Shown one piece after another: positions 28,364 through 36,476 of a stretch of DNA of 64,000 nucleotides; position 1 is the first letter of the stretch, and each line of letters opens with the position of its first letter. Made by a program: the position numbers and the translations under genes. The stretch is from an uncultured Verrucomicrobiota bacterium (GTDB lineage: Bacteria > Verrucomicrobiota > Kiritimatiellia > CAIVKH01). The notes under the pieces were generated by a model. It saw only the letters and a list, made by a program, of their open reading frames with translations, was not told the origin of the DNA and made no database searches. Location of the stretch: positions 310,001 to 374,000 of the forward strand of contig CALMUP010000009.1 in the NCBI GenBank assembly GCA_937872895.1, given 5' to 3'.

Positions 28364-28404
28364 TGCACGAAAATGCACCGAAACGGCATACACAGGTGCT
28401 TAAT
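28364..28404 (+). promoter_or_regulatory. Conserved upstream element of surface-protein gene 3 (two tandem half-sites)
   Basis: TGCACGAAAA (28364) and TGCACCGAAA (28374) form a direct repeat with a 10-bp period, one helical turn. ACAGGTGCTTAATAG follows, with CTTAAT (28399-28404) as a -10-like hexamer 25 bp after the second copy. The block ACAGGT-K-C-Y-TTAW is shared with 21774-21788. The leader to ATG 28512 contains a GGGCGC...GCGCCC hairpin. Confidence 0.5.
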
Positions 28405-28511
28405 AGTTCTACATTCAACTCGTGTTGCGGGTAGATTCAGTTGATAAGGATCATGTGCGGGCGCGCCATGCGCCCAACCAGGATGGAACGAACAGGTTCA
28501 GGAGTACGATC

Positions 28512-30821
28512 ATGAACAGGTGGACACGTCGAAGCGCGGGGTGGAAAACGGGTTTGGTGTGCGGGGGAATCCTCGCCGGAGTGGCAGCAACCGCACCGGC
28601 GGCGAGCCTGGTCTGGAACGGCGGCGTGGCCGGTACCTGGCAGGACGGGGCGGGGGGATGGTTGAACGGGATTACGCCGGCCAACTGGAACAACGTGGCA
28701 CCCGATGCCGCGGTCTTCACCGGGACGACGCCGTTGACCATCGCGGTCGATGGCGGCGGCATCAATGCCTCCGGGATCTCGGTCGCCGGGGCGTCGTACA
28801 CGCTGAACGGTCCGGGGGTGCTCGACGTGGCCGGCAGCATTGACGTGGCGGACGGACAAAGCCTGATCGTGAATGGTTCGCTGGCCAGTACCGGCGGCTT
28901 CACCAAGGAGGGCGATGGCACACTGATCCTGACCAACAGCGGAAAGATCTTCGCGGGTCCGACGGTGATCAACGCCGGCGCGATCCAGGTCTATGCCATG
29001 GGCGGTGGCTTCTTCGGCGCGACCGCGACCCAGCAGGTCGAACTGGCCGGCGGACGCCTGCAGGCCCAGTTCGCCGCGAACACGACCCCGAGCAACACCA
29101 TCGTGGTCACCGCGGCCGGCGGCGAGGTGCGCAACCTCGGCAACGATTCGCAGCGCTGGATCATCAACGGCAGCCGCTTCACCGGCAACGGCACCCTCAC
29201 CTTGTCGTTTGGCGCGAGCAATAGCCGCTACCAGTTCGTCACCGGACAGAACGCCTTCACCGGCAAATGGATCATCAACAGCGGCGGCAACCAGAACCGC
29301 TACGCCGACCTGTTCTCCAGCACCTCGTTCGGCGGTGCGACCGGTGCCGATGCGATCACCCTCGAGAACTCGGGCTCCCTGGCCCTGCGCAACGCCGTGA
29401 CCCTCGGCAGCACAACCCAGGGCATCACCCTCGGCACCGGTGTCGCCCGCATCATCGCCGCCGGCGGATCGACCGCCGTGGTGGCCGCCGCCATTTCCGG
29501 ACCGACCTCGAATGCCATCCAGTTCGCGACCGAAAACGCCACCAGCCTGCTGATCATCTCGAATACCGCGAACAGCTGGCTGGGAGAAACCACCATCAAC
29601 GGCCCCGGCCTCGTCCGCCTGGGCCTCGACGAGACCCTGCCCGACGCGGGCCGCAACGTCGTGGTGAACGGTGGCGCCACCCTCGACCTGTTCGATGCCG
29701 ATGAAACCATCCCCGGCCTGTTTGGCGGTGGCGTGGTGGACAACCGCGGCGTGGGTGCGTCCGTGCTGACCGTCGGGCTGAACAACGAGAACCCGACCTT
29801 CTCCGGCTCGCTCCGCAACACCGGCACCGGCTCCACCCTCGGTCTGGTGAAGGTGGGGACCGGCACACAGACCTTGAACGGCACCAACACCTACAGCGGT
29901 TTGACCCGCGTCGAGGACGGCATCCTGCTCCTGTCCATCCAGGGTTCCATTGCCAACAGTTTCCGCATCGACGTGCTTGACGGTGCGACCTTGTCCGCGA
30001 ACACCCGCACGGATGGCACCTTTACCCTTGGTGCGGCCCAGTTGCTGACCGGCGCCGGCACGGTGCGCGGCAATGTGACCAACAACGGGGCGATCCGCAC
30101 CGGCCTCGACAACGTGGGCACGCTCGTGGTGAGCGGCCAGTTCGCGCAAGCCGCCTCGGCCAGCCTTCGCGTCACCGTCGCGAGCGGCGTGCCGACCGCC
30201 TTGCGGGTTACCGGTCCGGCCGCGTTGAACGGCACCTTGGAGGTGCTGATCGATGGCACCGAGCCGGTGTCCGGCACCATCGTGACCGCCCTGACCACCT
30301 CGGCCCGTTCCGGTACGTTCGCGGTGACCAACCTGGCTCCGCTGGCCGGTGGCCTCGGTTGGGATGTGGCCTACACGGCGACGTCGGTGCTGCTGTCCGT
30401 GACCGGGGCCGCCCCGGTGACCGGGTTTGCCGCCTGGACGGCCGCCATCACCAACGGCCTGACCAATTACTGGGAGTCAGCCACCGGCGACGGCTACCCG
30501 AACCTGCTGAAGTACGCCACCGGTTCCAGTCCGACCACGCCCGACCTCCTGGCCCACATGAACGCATCGATCGCCTCCGGCACCCTGAGCCTGGTGTTCA
30601 ACCGGAATACGAATGCCACCGATGTCGTGTTGGTGGTGCAAGGCAGCGATTCCGTCGCGAACAACGCGACCTGGGTCGGCATTGCCACCAACACGGCCGG
30701 CGTGTGGAATCCGCCCGTCGCGGTGGAAACCGGCAGCGGGAATCCGGTCAGCGTGCGGGTGCCCGATTCGGTCAGCGGCGGAACCAACCGCTTCCTGCGC
30801 CTGAACGTGATCCTGCCCTGA
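28512..30821 (+). CDS. Large secreted protein with one 320-residue beta-strand-repeat module
   Basis: 769 aa from ATG 28512, which has GGAG 7 nt upstream; the in-frame start at 28422 has no such support. A signal peptide ends near TAPAA and is followed by WNGGVAGTWQDGAGGW and the shared module at about 130-446 (FTKEGDGTLILTN at its start, ending TGTQTLNGTNTYSG). In this copy the usual NGFNETIGGL reads DADETIPGLFGG. A further repeat region follows. The C-terminal 120 residues contain NYWESATGDGYPNLLKYATG, resembling the terminal domain of many Verrucomicrobiota secreted proteins. No PEP-CTERM or barrel is seen. It appears monocistronic and is convergent with the pyruvyltransferase gene. Confidence 0.87.
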   Translation: MNRWTRRSAGWKTGLVCGGILAGVAATAPAASLVWNGGVAGTWQDGAGGWLNGITPANWNNVAPDAAVFTGTTPLTIAVDGGGINASGISVAGASYTLNGPGVLDVAGSIDVADGQSLIVNGSLASTGGFTKEGDGTLILTNSGKIFAGPTVINAGAIQVYAMGGGFFGATATQQVELAGGRLQAQFAANTTPSNTIVVTAAGGEVRNLGNDSQRWIINGSRFTGNGTLTLSFGASNSRYQFVTGQNAFTGKWIINSGGNQNRYADLFSSTSFGGATGADAITLENSGSLALRNAVTLGSTTQGITLGTGVARIIAAGGSTAVVAAAISGPTSNAIQFATENATSLLIISNTANSWLGETTINGPGLVRLGLDETLPDAGRNVVVNGGATLDLFDADETIPGLFGGGVVDNRGVGASVLTVGLNNENPTFSGSLRNTGTGSTLGLVKVGTGTQTLNGTNTYSGLTRVEDGILLLSIQGSIANSFRIDVLDGATLSANTRTDGTFTLGAAQLLTGAGTVRGNVTNNGAIRTGLDNVGTLVVSGQFAQAASASLRVTVASGVPTALRVTGPAALNGTLEVLIDGTEPVSGTIVTALTTSARSGTFAVTNLAPLAGGLGWDVAYTATSVLLSVTGAAPVTGFAAWTAAITNGLTNYWESATGDGYPNLLKYATGSSPTTPDLLAHMNASIASGTLSLVFNRNTNATDVVLVVQGSDSVANNATWVGIATNTAGVWNPPVAVETGSGNPVSVRVPDSVSGGTNRFLRLNVILP

Positions 30822-30822
30822 T

Positions 30823-32100
30823 TCAGCGGGGGATTTCGCGCAACAGCCGCGCGCGGCCTTCCGCCGCGGCGGAAGCCCGCGCCGCACGCCCCGCTTCGAG
30901 CGCGGCCGCGCGCGCCTCTCGGTTCATGACCAGGTCGATCAGCGCCGCGGCCAGGTGTGCGGCATCCGGACTGGCCATGAGCACCTGCGCCCCCCGGCAG
31001 CCGAACCAATGCAGCAAGCCCTCGTGCTTCGCGGCGTAATAGCTGTTCTTGGTGAGCGCGATCACGGGAACCCCGGCTGCAAGCGCGAAAAGCAGGGCAT
31101 GGTAGGACGCACCGGCCAGTGCGGTGAAGCGCGATGCGATCCCGCGTAACGTGGCCGCGTCGTACCGGGCGCGCAAGACGGTGGTGTGTACCGCGTGCTG
31201 CATCAGCCCGACCACCCGGTCCGCACTGACGCGGTCGTCGTCGATCGGATCGTAGGTGATCGGCAGGAACACGACGTGCACCCCGGTGGCCTCGATCAGG
31301 TGATCCAACGCGGCGGCGAGCAGGGCGTGGCCGGTGTCTTCATGGCCGGCGGCGTAACTGGCGGCGTCGCGGAAGTTCACGCCGAACAAGGGACGTCCCG
31401 CGGGAACGCTCTCCGCGCGCAACGCGGCATCGACCACGGTGTCGTCTGCCGGCGGCACGAGTTCCGCATCGTCGCCGGTATGCACGATCCGGTCCGCCGG
31501 TGCACCGAGCTCCCGTGCGACGCGGCGCGAGGTGTCGCCATCGCGTACCCCGACGAGGCGGGCAACCCGGAAAAACCGCCGCGCCATCCAGCGGTCGAGC
31601 GGATGATCCAACGGGCCGATGCCCTGGCTGGTCATGAGCAACGGCACGCCGAGCCAGCGCAACGCCACCGCGGTGATCGCCTTCGGGTACAACCAGCCGC
31701 GCCAGAACACGCTGTTGAACGATCCGCTTCCGTGCACGATCACTGCCGCACTGCCGGCCAGGAGGGCGATGGCGGCGCGGTTGACCGGCGGAATGAACCG
31801 TTCACGCCACCGGGCCGGACCGAATTTCCAGATCGCGACCTGCCCGAGAAAACCGAGGCCGCGCCAGGCCAGCGCGGCGCGGCTGATGGGTCGGTCCGCT
31901 GGTGCGGCGAGCAGCATCGTGTCATGGGAGAGGTCGCACGGGATGCCGATGTCGCGACGTGATCGCTCCGGATTCCGGGTCAGCAGGTGCATGCGGTCCG
32001 CGGATCCGTTCCGCGCCAGCCAGGCGATCAGTCCGCGCATCATGGCCAGATCCCCCTCGTTGTCGTGGGTGGCGCTTCCATACAGCACGACCGGTTTCAT
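30823..32100 (-). CDS. Polysaccharide pyruvyl transferase family protein
   Basis: 425 aa starting at ATG 32100, which overlaps the stop of the GT2 gene (ATGA). Family features: an N-terminal VVLYGSATHDNEGDLAMMRG (a variant of the usual G-N-x-G-D-E loop), VIVHGSGSFNSVFWRGWLYP, LLMTSQGIGPLDHPLDRW, VGVRDGDTSRRVARELG, TGDDAELVPP and, late, ALAGASYHALLFALAAGVPVI with ALTKNSYYAAKHEGLL. Members such as CsaB and WcaK add pyruvate ketals to surface polysaccharides or act in exopolysaccharide assembly. With the coupled glycosyltransferase it forms a small surface-glycan unit; the acceptor is unknown. Confidence 0.85.
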   Translation of the reverse strand: MKPVVLYGSATHDNEGDLAMMRGLIAWLARNGSADRMHLLTRNPERSRRDIGIPCDLSHDTMLLAAPADRPISRAALAWRGLGFLGQVAIWKFGPARWRERFIPPVNRAAIALLAGSAAVIVHGSGSFNSVFWRGWLYPKAITAVALRWLGVPLLMTSQGIGPLDHPLDRWMARRFFRVARLVGVRDGDTSRRVARELGAPADRIVHTGDDAELVPPADDTVVDAALRAESVPAGRPLFGVNFRDAASYAAGHEDTGHALLAAALDHLIEATGVHVVFLPITYDPIDDDRVSADRVVGLMQHAVHTTVLRARYDAATLRGIASRFTALAGASYHALLFALAAGVPVIALTKNSYYAAKHEGLLHWFGCRGAQVLMASPDAAHLAAALIDLVMNREARAAALEAGRAARASAAAEGRARLLREIPR

Positions 32101-32918
32101 GGCGTGGATTCGAAGAAGTGGCGGGTGCGCGGTTGGCTGGTGTTCCACGTGCCGTCCACGTGGTGCAATTCGGCGGAGGAGGGCCACGGCACCGTCGTGG
32201 TTTCGATGCCCACCCGGTTGTGGTGCCAGCCCTTTTCCAGTTCGTGCGAGGAGAAGACGCGCGATCCGTATTTCTCGATCAGGTGGCGGCGGCTCAAGGT
32301 CAGGTAATGGCGCAGCACGAACGGGGTGGGGGCGATGACCCGTCCGGGGAACTGCGCATCGTGTCCACCGGAACCGGCGATATCCACCGGATCCGCCCCT
32401 TTTTTCCAGGCGCGGACCAACCGCAACGGACGAGGCTCGAAGAAGTAATACCACGCCATGCCCGCCACATAGTCGCGGCCCTCCCACGCCTCCTCGTCCG
32501 AGGTCGGCACGAACACGAACTCGTTGAAGTTGACAGCATTCGCGCCCTCCCGCTCGACGTGTTGCAACGCCTCGGCGAGGGTCAGGCCGGGAAAGGGCGA
32601 TTCGGGAATCTCGTCGGCATCGACATGGACGAACCAGTCGGCGTCCAGCTCCGCGGCCAGTTCCTGCTTGCGCCGGAGGATCGCCTCCCAGTCGTAGTGG
32701 CCGGGGAAGGGATGGACCTCGTGCCGCACCAGGTTGTCCGGATCGAGGGAGCGGATGATCTCCGGGGTGCGGTCGGTCGACTCGTTGTCGATCACCGCGA
32801 CCTGCAAACCCTGGTCGACCAGGTGTCGCAGGCAGCGGGCAAGGCAATCCTGTTCATTCCGGACCGCGAGCAGCGCGACGATGTGCGGCGCTCGCGGCCG
32901 CAGGAACCGCCCGATCAT
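32097..32918 (-). CDS. Glycosyltransferase family 2
   Basis: 273 aa. The GT-A fold starts with IVALLAVRNEQDCLARCL and VAVIDNESTDRTPEIIRS, where GT2 enzymes bind the nucleotide. The metal-binding DxD motif is in ADWFVHVDADEIPES. The acceptor half is aromatic-rich (GMAWYYFFEPRPLRLV) and ends with a KGWHHNRVGI segment. No membrane helix, so it is cytoplasmic or peripherally attached. It is coupled by ATGA to the pyruvyltransferase-family gene and lies 34 bp after the NYN gene on the same strand. The donor and acceptor sugars cannot be told from sequence. Confidence 0.88.
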   Translation of the reverse strand: MIGRFLRPRAPHIVALLAVRNEQDCLARCLRHLVDQGLQVAVIDNESTDRTPEIIRSLDPDNLVRHEVHPFPGHYDWEAILRRKQELAAELDADWFVHVDADEIPESPFPGLTLAEALQHVEREGANAVNFNEFVFVPTSDEEAWEGRDYVAGMAWYYFFEPRPLRLVRAWKKGADPVDIAGSGGHDAQFPGRVIAPTPFVLRHYLTLSRRHLIEKYGSRVFSSHELEKGWHHNRVGIETTTVPWPSSAELHHVDGTWNTSQPRTRHFFESTP

Positions 32919-32952
32919 CGCGTCGACTCCGCGGCAGGCCTAGGTTGCCTGG

Positions 32953-33435
32953 TCATCGCGGCTCCTTCGGGAAGAAGTCTCCGAGTTTCGGGCCGGGTTG
33001 GCGCAGAGCGTTGCGGGCCATCGATTGGGTTTGCTGGCGGGCCATGCGCTGGCATTCCTCGAGGAACACCGCGCAGGACATGGTCTGGACGCCGGCGGCG
33101 AGCACGGTTTCCCGCTCGCGCCGGTCGTTGGTCACCACCAGCCAGCCGGAGGGGTGGGTCGCCTGGTGTACGAGGCGTTCGATGACGGTATCGGCGGTCT
33201 GGCCGGAGGAGGAGTAGATGATCTCGATGGCCTGGATGCCGCCGGGGCTGCTGGCGCCGGATTGCTGGCCGTCGAAGACCACGGTGACCTGCTGGGCCAT
33301 CGCGGTGGCGGTGCGGGAAATCTTCTCGACGAGGACTTCGCGGGCGCGGCGGAGGTTGTCGGCAACGATGCGCTTGGTCTCGGGGTCGCGGTGGATCAGG
33401 CTATAGCCGTCGATGATCAGTCGCTGGTAGGCCAT
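32953..33435 (-). CDS. NYN-domain ribonuclease-like protein (YacP/Rae1 type)
   Basis: 160 aa, the usual size. The PIN-like NYN core shows its acidic residues in order: RLIIDGYSLIH at the N-terminus, VTVVFDGQQSG in the middle, SGQTADTVIERLV and WLVVTNDRRERE later. Bacillus Rae1/YacP is a ribosome-dependent mRNA endonuclease; whether this protein shares that activity is inferred only. It has no signal peptide. It follows the LacI-type regulator by 16 bp and precedes the GT2 gene by 34 bp on the minus strand. Confidence 0.82.
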   Translation of the reverse strand: MAYQRLIIDGYSLIHRDPETKRIVADNLRRAREVLVEKISRTATAMAQQVTVVFDGQQSGASSPGGIQAIEIIYSSSGQTADTVIERLVHQATHPSGWLVVTNDRRERETVLAAGVQTMSCAVFLEECQRMARQQTQSMARNALRQPGPKLGDFFPKEPR

Positions 33436-33451
33436 GCCGCGACCGCTCCAT

Positions 33452-34489
33452 TCAGCGGCCCGGCGCAGGCCCGGTCGACTCGCGCAGGACCAGCGAGACC
33501 GGGAGGATTTCCTGGTAGGTGCTGGCCTGCTTCTTGAAGATCGACAGGGCGCCGTCCACCGCCAGCGTACCGAGACGGTACAGGTCGTGGCGGATCGTGG
33601 TCAGGCCGGGCGTGGTGAACTGCGAGGGCGGAATGTCGTCCATGCCGATCACCGAGATGTCCTGCGGGATGCGCTTGCCCGACTTCGCGAGGTAGCGCAT
33701 GGCGCCGATGGCCATCTTGTCGTTGCCGGCCATGATCGCGGTAATGCCGGGATGGTTCTTCATCATCCACTCCGCGCCTTCGTAGCCGCCTTGCTCGGTG
33801 AACCAACCATCGGCCCAGGTCACCTGGTCTCCGGTGACGCCACCCTGCGCGCAGGCCTTCAGGAACTGGTCGCGGAAGGAAAGGGCGGTGTGGGTGGTCG
33901 TGCCGGCGAGCATGCCGATGGTGCGGTGACCGAGCGACAGCAGGTGTTCGGCGGCGAGGTTCGCCGACTGGATGTAATCGGCCATGACGTAGTTGATGTC
34001 GCGGCCGGGAAAGCAATGGTTGATCAACACCAGCGGGTAGCCGCTGTGTTCCAGTTCGAGCAGGTACTCGTCGTACATCGACGAACCGATGAACAGCACG
34101 CCGTCGGCGCGGCGCGACTTCATCAGCTTGATGAACTCGCGGGTGTTGACGAAGCGGTGGTTGGCGATGTCGAGCAACACCTTGTAGCCGATGTCGGTCG
34201 CGTGCTCGTAGATGCCGCTGACGATTTCGCCGAAGTAGACATCGGAGAACACGTGGTTCAGGTGGGGCACCACCACGCTCAGCACATGGCTTGAGCGCGA
34301 GGCCAGGCTGCTGGCGAAGGCATTTGGTTGGTACTGGTGCCGCTCGATCGATTCGAGCACCTTGTCACGCGTCGCCTGGCTGATGCGCGGGTTGTTGTTC
34401 AACACCAGGGAGACGGTGCTCAGGGAAACGCCGCATTCGCGCGCGATGTCCTTGATGGTGGTACGGGTGCTCTTACCTTCTTTTCTCAT
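33452..34489 (-). CDS. LacI-family transcriptional regulator
   Basis: 345 aa from ATG 34489; a TTG at 34525 would add residues before the helix-turn-helix and is less likely. The DNA-binding domain is intact: TTIKDIARECGVSLSTVSLV, then LNNNPRISQATRDKVL and the hinge RHQYQPNAFASSLAS. The ligand domain has DGVLFIGSSMYDEYLLELEH, LGHRTIGMLAGTTTHTALSF and a terminal DDIPPSQFTTPGLTTIRHDL, as in sugar-responsive members. The target regulon is unknown; the nearest sugar genes are far away, so it may act on the wider carbohydrate network. Possible operators precede its own gene. Confidence 0.92.
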   Translation of the reverse strand: MRKEGKSTRTTIKDIARECGVSLSTVSLVLNNNPRISQATRDKVLESIERHQYQPNAFASSLASRSSHVLSVVVPHLNHVFSDVYFGEIVSGIYEHATDIGYKVLLDIANHRFVNTREFIKLMKSRRADGVLFIGSSMYDEYLLELEHSGYPLVLINHCFPGRDINYVMADYIQSANLAAEHLLSLGHRTIGMLAGTTTHTALSFRDQFLKACAQGGVTGDQVTWADGWFTEQGGYEGAEWMMKNHPGITAIMAGNDKMAIGAMRYLAKSGKRIPQDISVIGMDDIPPSQFTTPGLTTIRHDLYRLGTLAVDGALSIFKKQASTYQEILPVSLVLRESTGPAPGR

Positions 34490-34496
34490 ACGGGAA

Positions 34497-34541
34497 AGGT
34501 AACGAAAACCTAATAAACGGTGCAACGTTAAAGTTGAACGT
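34497..34541 (-). promoter_or_regulatory. Possible promoter and operator of the LacI-type gene
   Basis: Two AACGTT palindromes lie 12 bp apart (34524-34529 and 34536-34541), the second inside TTGAACGTTTC, which resembles the NAACGTTN core of LacI-family operators. On the minus strand TTGCAC (34520-34525), a 17-bp spacer and TTACCT (34497-34502) end 7 nt before ATG 34489. The -10 is a weak match. Autoregulation is an inference. Confidence 0.35.
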
Positions 34542-34562
34542 TTCTCCCTGAACGGTCACACG

Positions 34563-35306
34563 TTACGAAGCCGGACGACCGGCTTTGGCGAGGGCGTACA
34601 TGGCGATGCCGGCAGCCACCGAGGCGTTCAGGGAGTTGATCTTGCCGAACTGGGGAATGCGCACGATGTGGTCGGCCTCGTTGAGGATGAACTGGCTGAC
34701 CGCCTTGGCTTCGCCGCCGATGACCAGCAGGTGGCGGGCGGGCAGGACGGTGGCGAGGGCATCCAGTTCGATCGTTCCGGCCATATCGAGGGCGACGACG
34801 ACGTGGCCGGTCTCCCGGGCCCGCTTCATGTGCTCGTTGGCCGAGCCCTCGCGGGCGATGTCGAGGTGTTCGGTCGCCCCGGCCGATACCTTGACCACCG
34901 AGGGGTAGACATCGGGCACACCCTTTAGCGGGGCGAGGATGGCGTGGTAGCCGAAGACGTCGGCGCAGCGGATGATCGCCCCGGTGTTGTGCGGGTCCTC
35001 GGTGTTGTCGAGCAGCAGCAACCGGTCGCGGTCATAGAGTTCGGCGGCCGGCACGTAGGGGTAGAGGTCGGTCTTGAGCACCGCGCCCTGGTGATCCTTG
35101 CTTTCGCTCAGTTCGAAGAGCCGCTGCTTGCTGACCCACTCGATGGGGACCTGCTTGGTCTCGATGAAGCGCGCGAGTTTCTTCAGGCGCGGATTGTCCT
35201 GGGCCGCCTCGTTGAGAAACGCCTGGTAGATCCGGCGCCGCCCTCCCCGAAGCACCTCGAAGGCGGGGTTGATGCCGTAGACGTATTCCCAGCGCGAAAG
35301 GCCCAT
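34563..35306 (-). CDS. rlmB: 23S rRNA 2'-O-methyltransferase of the SpoU/TrmH family (RlmB type)
   Basis: 247 aa. The N-terminal RNA-binding domain begins YVYGINPAFEVLRGG with RRRIYQAFLNEA. The knotted SPOUT catalytic domain shows the three family motifs: LLLDNTEDPHNTGAIIRCAD, LLVIGGEAKAVSQFI and INSLNASVAAGIAMYALA, with the motif 1 Asn/Arg and motif 3 Ser/Asn that handle S-adenosylmethionine and the ribose. This matches RlmB, which methylates G2251 of 23S rRNA; other SpoU paralogues cannot be fully excluded. It follows the malate dehydrogenase gene by 19 bp. Confidence 0.88.
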   Translation of the reverse strand: MGLSRWEYVYGINPAFEVLRGGRRRIYQAFLNEAAQDNPRLKKLARFIETKQVPIEWVSKQRLFELSESKDHQGAVLKTDLYPYVPAAELYDRDRLLLLDNTEDPHNTGAIIRCADVFGYHAILAPLKGVPDVYPSVVKVSAGATEHLDIAREGSANEHMKRARETGHVVVALDMAGTIELDALATVLPARHLLVIGGEAKAVSQFILNEADHIVRIPQFGKINSLNASVAAGIAMYALAKAGRPAS

Positions 35307-35325
35307 AACGTACCGCGTCCCGGGA

Positions 35326-36333
35326 TCAGGTGAGGTGCGGGTTGACGTTCTTCCACTCGGTCAGCGGCGGAAGCACGCCCATGGCGATCACTTCGTCGCG
35401 CAGCTTGACCAGGTGGCCGTAGGAAACGGCGAGTTCGTGCAGTTCCTCCTGGGTGCCGGCGGGAATTGACCAGCTCACACCGTCCTTGGTCAGCTTGGTC
35501 TCCATCGCCATCATGATGTGGTCGAAGCCATGCAGGATATGGCTGACGTAACAACCGACCGGCCACGGGTAGCCCTGACCATCCATGACCGCCTTGATCA
35601 TGACCAGGCTCTGGTGCGAGGGGCTCTGGAAGGAGCTGCGTCCGCGCAGTTCGATGATCTTCTTGCCACCCTGCTGGACATGCTTCTTGATCGCTTCCCA
35701 CTGGTCGTTGGTCAGGCGGTCGGTGCCGATCAGGTCGTTGAGCGGCACGCCCTTGACCGAGGCCGTGCTGGCGAACACCGCCATCTGCTCGCCGTGTCCG
35801 CCATACGTGCGGCAGTTGGCCACCTCGTCTTGCGCGCAGTTGAAGTGCTGGGACAGCGCGGTCTGCAGCCGGGTGCTGTCCAGTGCGGCGAGGGTCGCGA
35901 CCTTGGACGGATGCAAGCCGCTGTGGACCAGCACGGTCAGGCCGGTGATGTCGGCCGGATTGAAGATGACCACCGCGAGCTTGAGGCCGGGGCAGTAGGC
36001 GCGGATGTCCTTGCCGAGTTGGGCGGCGATCTCGCAGTTGCCCTTGAGCAGGTCTTCGCGGGTCATGCCTTCCTTGCGGGGCGCGCCGCCCGAGGAGATG
36101 ATGTACGAGGCGCCGGTCAGTGCCTCCTTGATATCGGTGGTCCAGGTCACCCGCGCCCCGGGGAACGAGCAGTGGTAGATCTCCTCGGCGGCACCCTTGA
36201 GGCCCTTCTCGAAGGGATCGTACATGCACACATTCGGGGTCAGGCCCATGGTCAGGGCCGCCTGGGTGAGGTTGGAGCCGATCGCGCCGGCCGCGCCGAG
36301 GATGACGAGTTTGTCGTTGGTGATGTAGCTCAT
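35326..36333 (-). CDS. mdh: Malate dehydrogenase (lactate/malate dehydrogenase superfamily)
   Basis: 335 aa from ATG 36333, which has GGAG 8 nt upstream. The Rossmann start is KLVILGAAGAIGSNLTQAAL. The substrate loop SGGAPRKEGMTREDLLKGN carries the Arg pair expected for malate, VVIFNPADITGL holds the Asn contact, and CRTYGGHGEQMAVF contains the catalytic His. It interconverts malate and oxaloacetate with NAD(H). It is the first gene of a minus-strand set ending in the rRNA methyltransferase. The promoter is at 36370-36399. Confidence 0.9.
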   Translation of the reverse strand: MSYITNDKLVILGAAGAIGSNLTQAALTMGLTPNVCMYDPFEKGLKGAAEEIYHCSFPGARVTWTTDIKEALTGASYIISSGGAPRKEGMTREDLLKGNCEIAAQLGKDIRAYCPGLKLAVVIFNPADITGLTVLVHSGLHPSKVATLAALDSTRLQTALSQHFNCAQDEVANCRTYGGHGEQMAVFASTASVKGVPLNDLIGTDRLTNDQWEAIKKHVQQGGKKIIELRGRSSFQSPSHQSLVMIKAVMDGQGYPWPVGCYVSHILHGFDHIMMAMETKLTKDGVSWSIPAGTQEELHELAVSYGHLVKLRDEVIAMGVLPPLTEWKNVNPHLT

Positions 36334-36369
36334 GGGTATGTCTCCGTGGTTCAAGATTTTGTCGAGGTT

Positions 36370-36399
36370 TATATACGCGGAGAAGAACGTAAAGCACAA
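36370..36399 (-). promoter_or_regulatory. Predicted sigma70-type promoter of mdh
   Basis: On the minus strand TTGTGC (36394-36399), 18-bp spacer, TATATA (36370-36375). A leader of roughly 30 nt containing GGAG then leads to ATG 36333. This is a conventional promoter plus Shine-Dalgarno arrangement, in contrast with the near-leaderless genes elsewhere in the window. Confidence 0.6.
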
Positions 36400-36476
36400 T
36401 CGGCCCATGGCCGGTTGGATTTGACGCCATGCCTCCCGCGGCGTTACAACACGGTTGGATTTCATCGGTATCAGTC

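Noticed and set aside
28456-28480. GGGCGC/GCGCCC hairpin in the leader of surface-protein gene 3 as a riboswitch
   Set aside because: It is a single short stem with no aptamer-like architecture and is not conserved in the leaders of the two paralogues.
34490-34525. Extended TTG start for the LacI-type regulator
   Set aside because: It would add 12 residues before the helix-turn-helix, with no Shine-Dalgarno support and overlap with the putative promoter.
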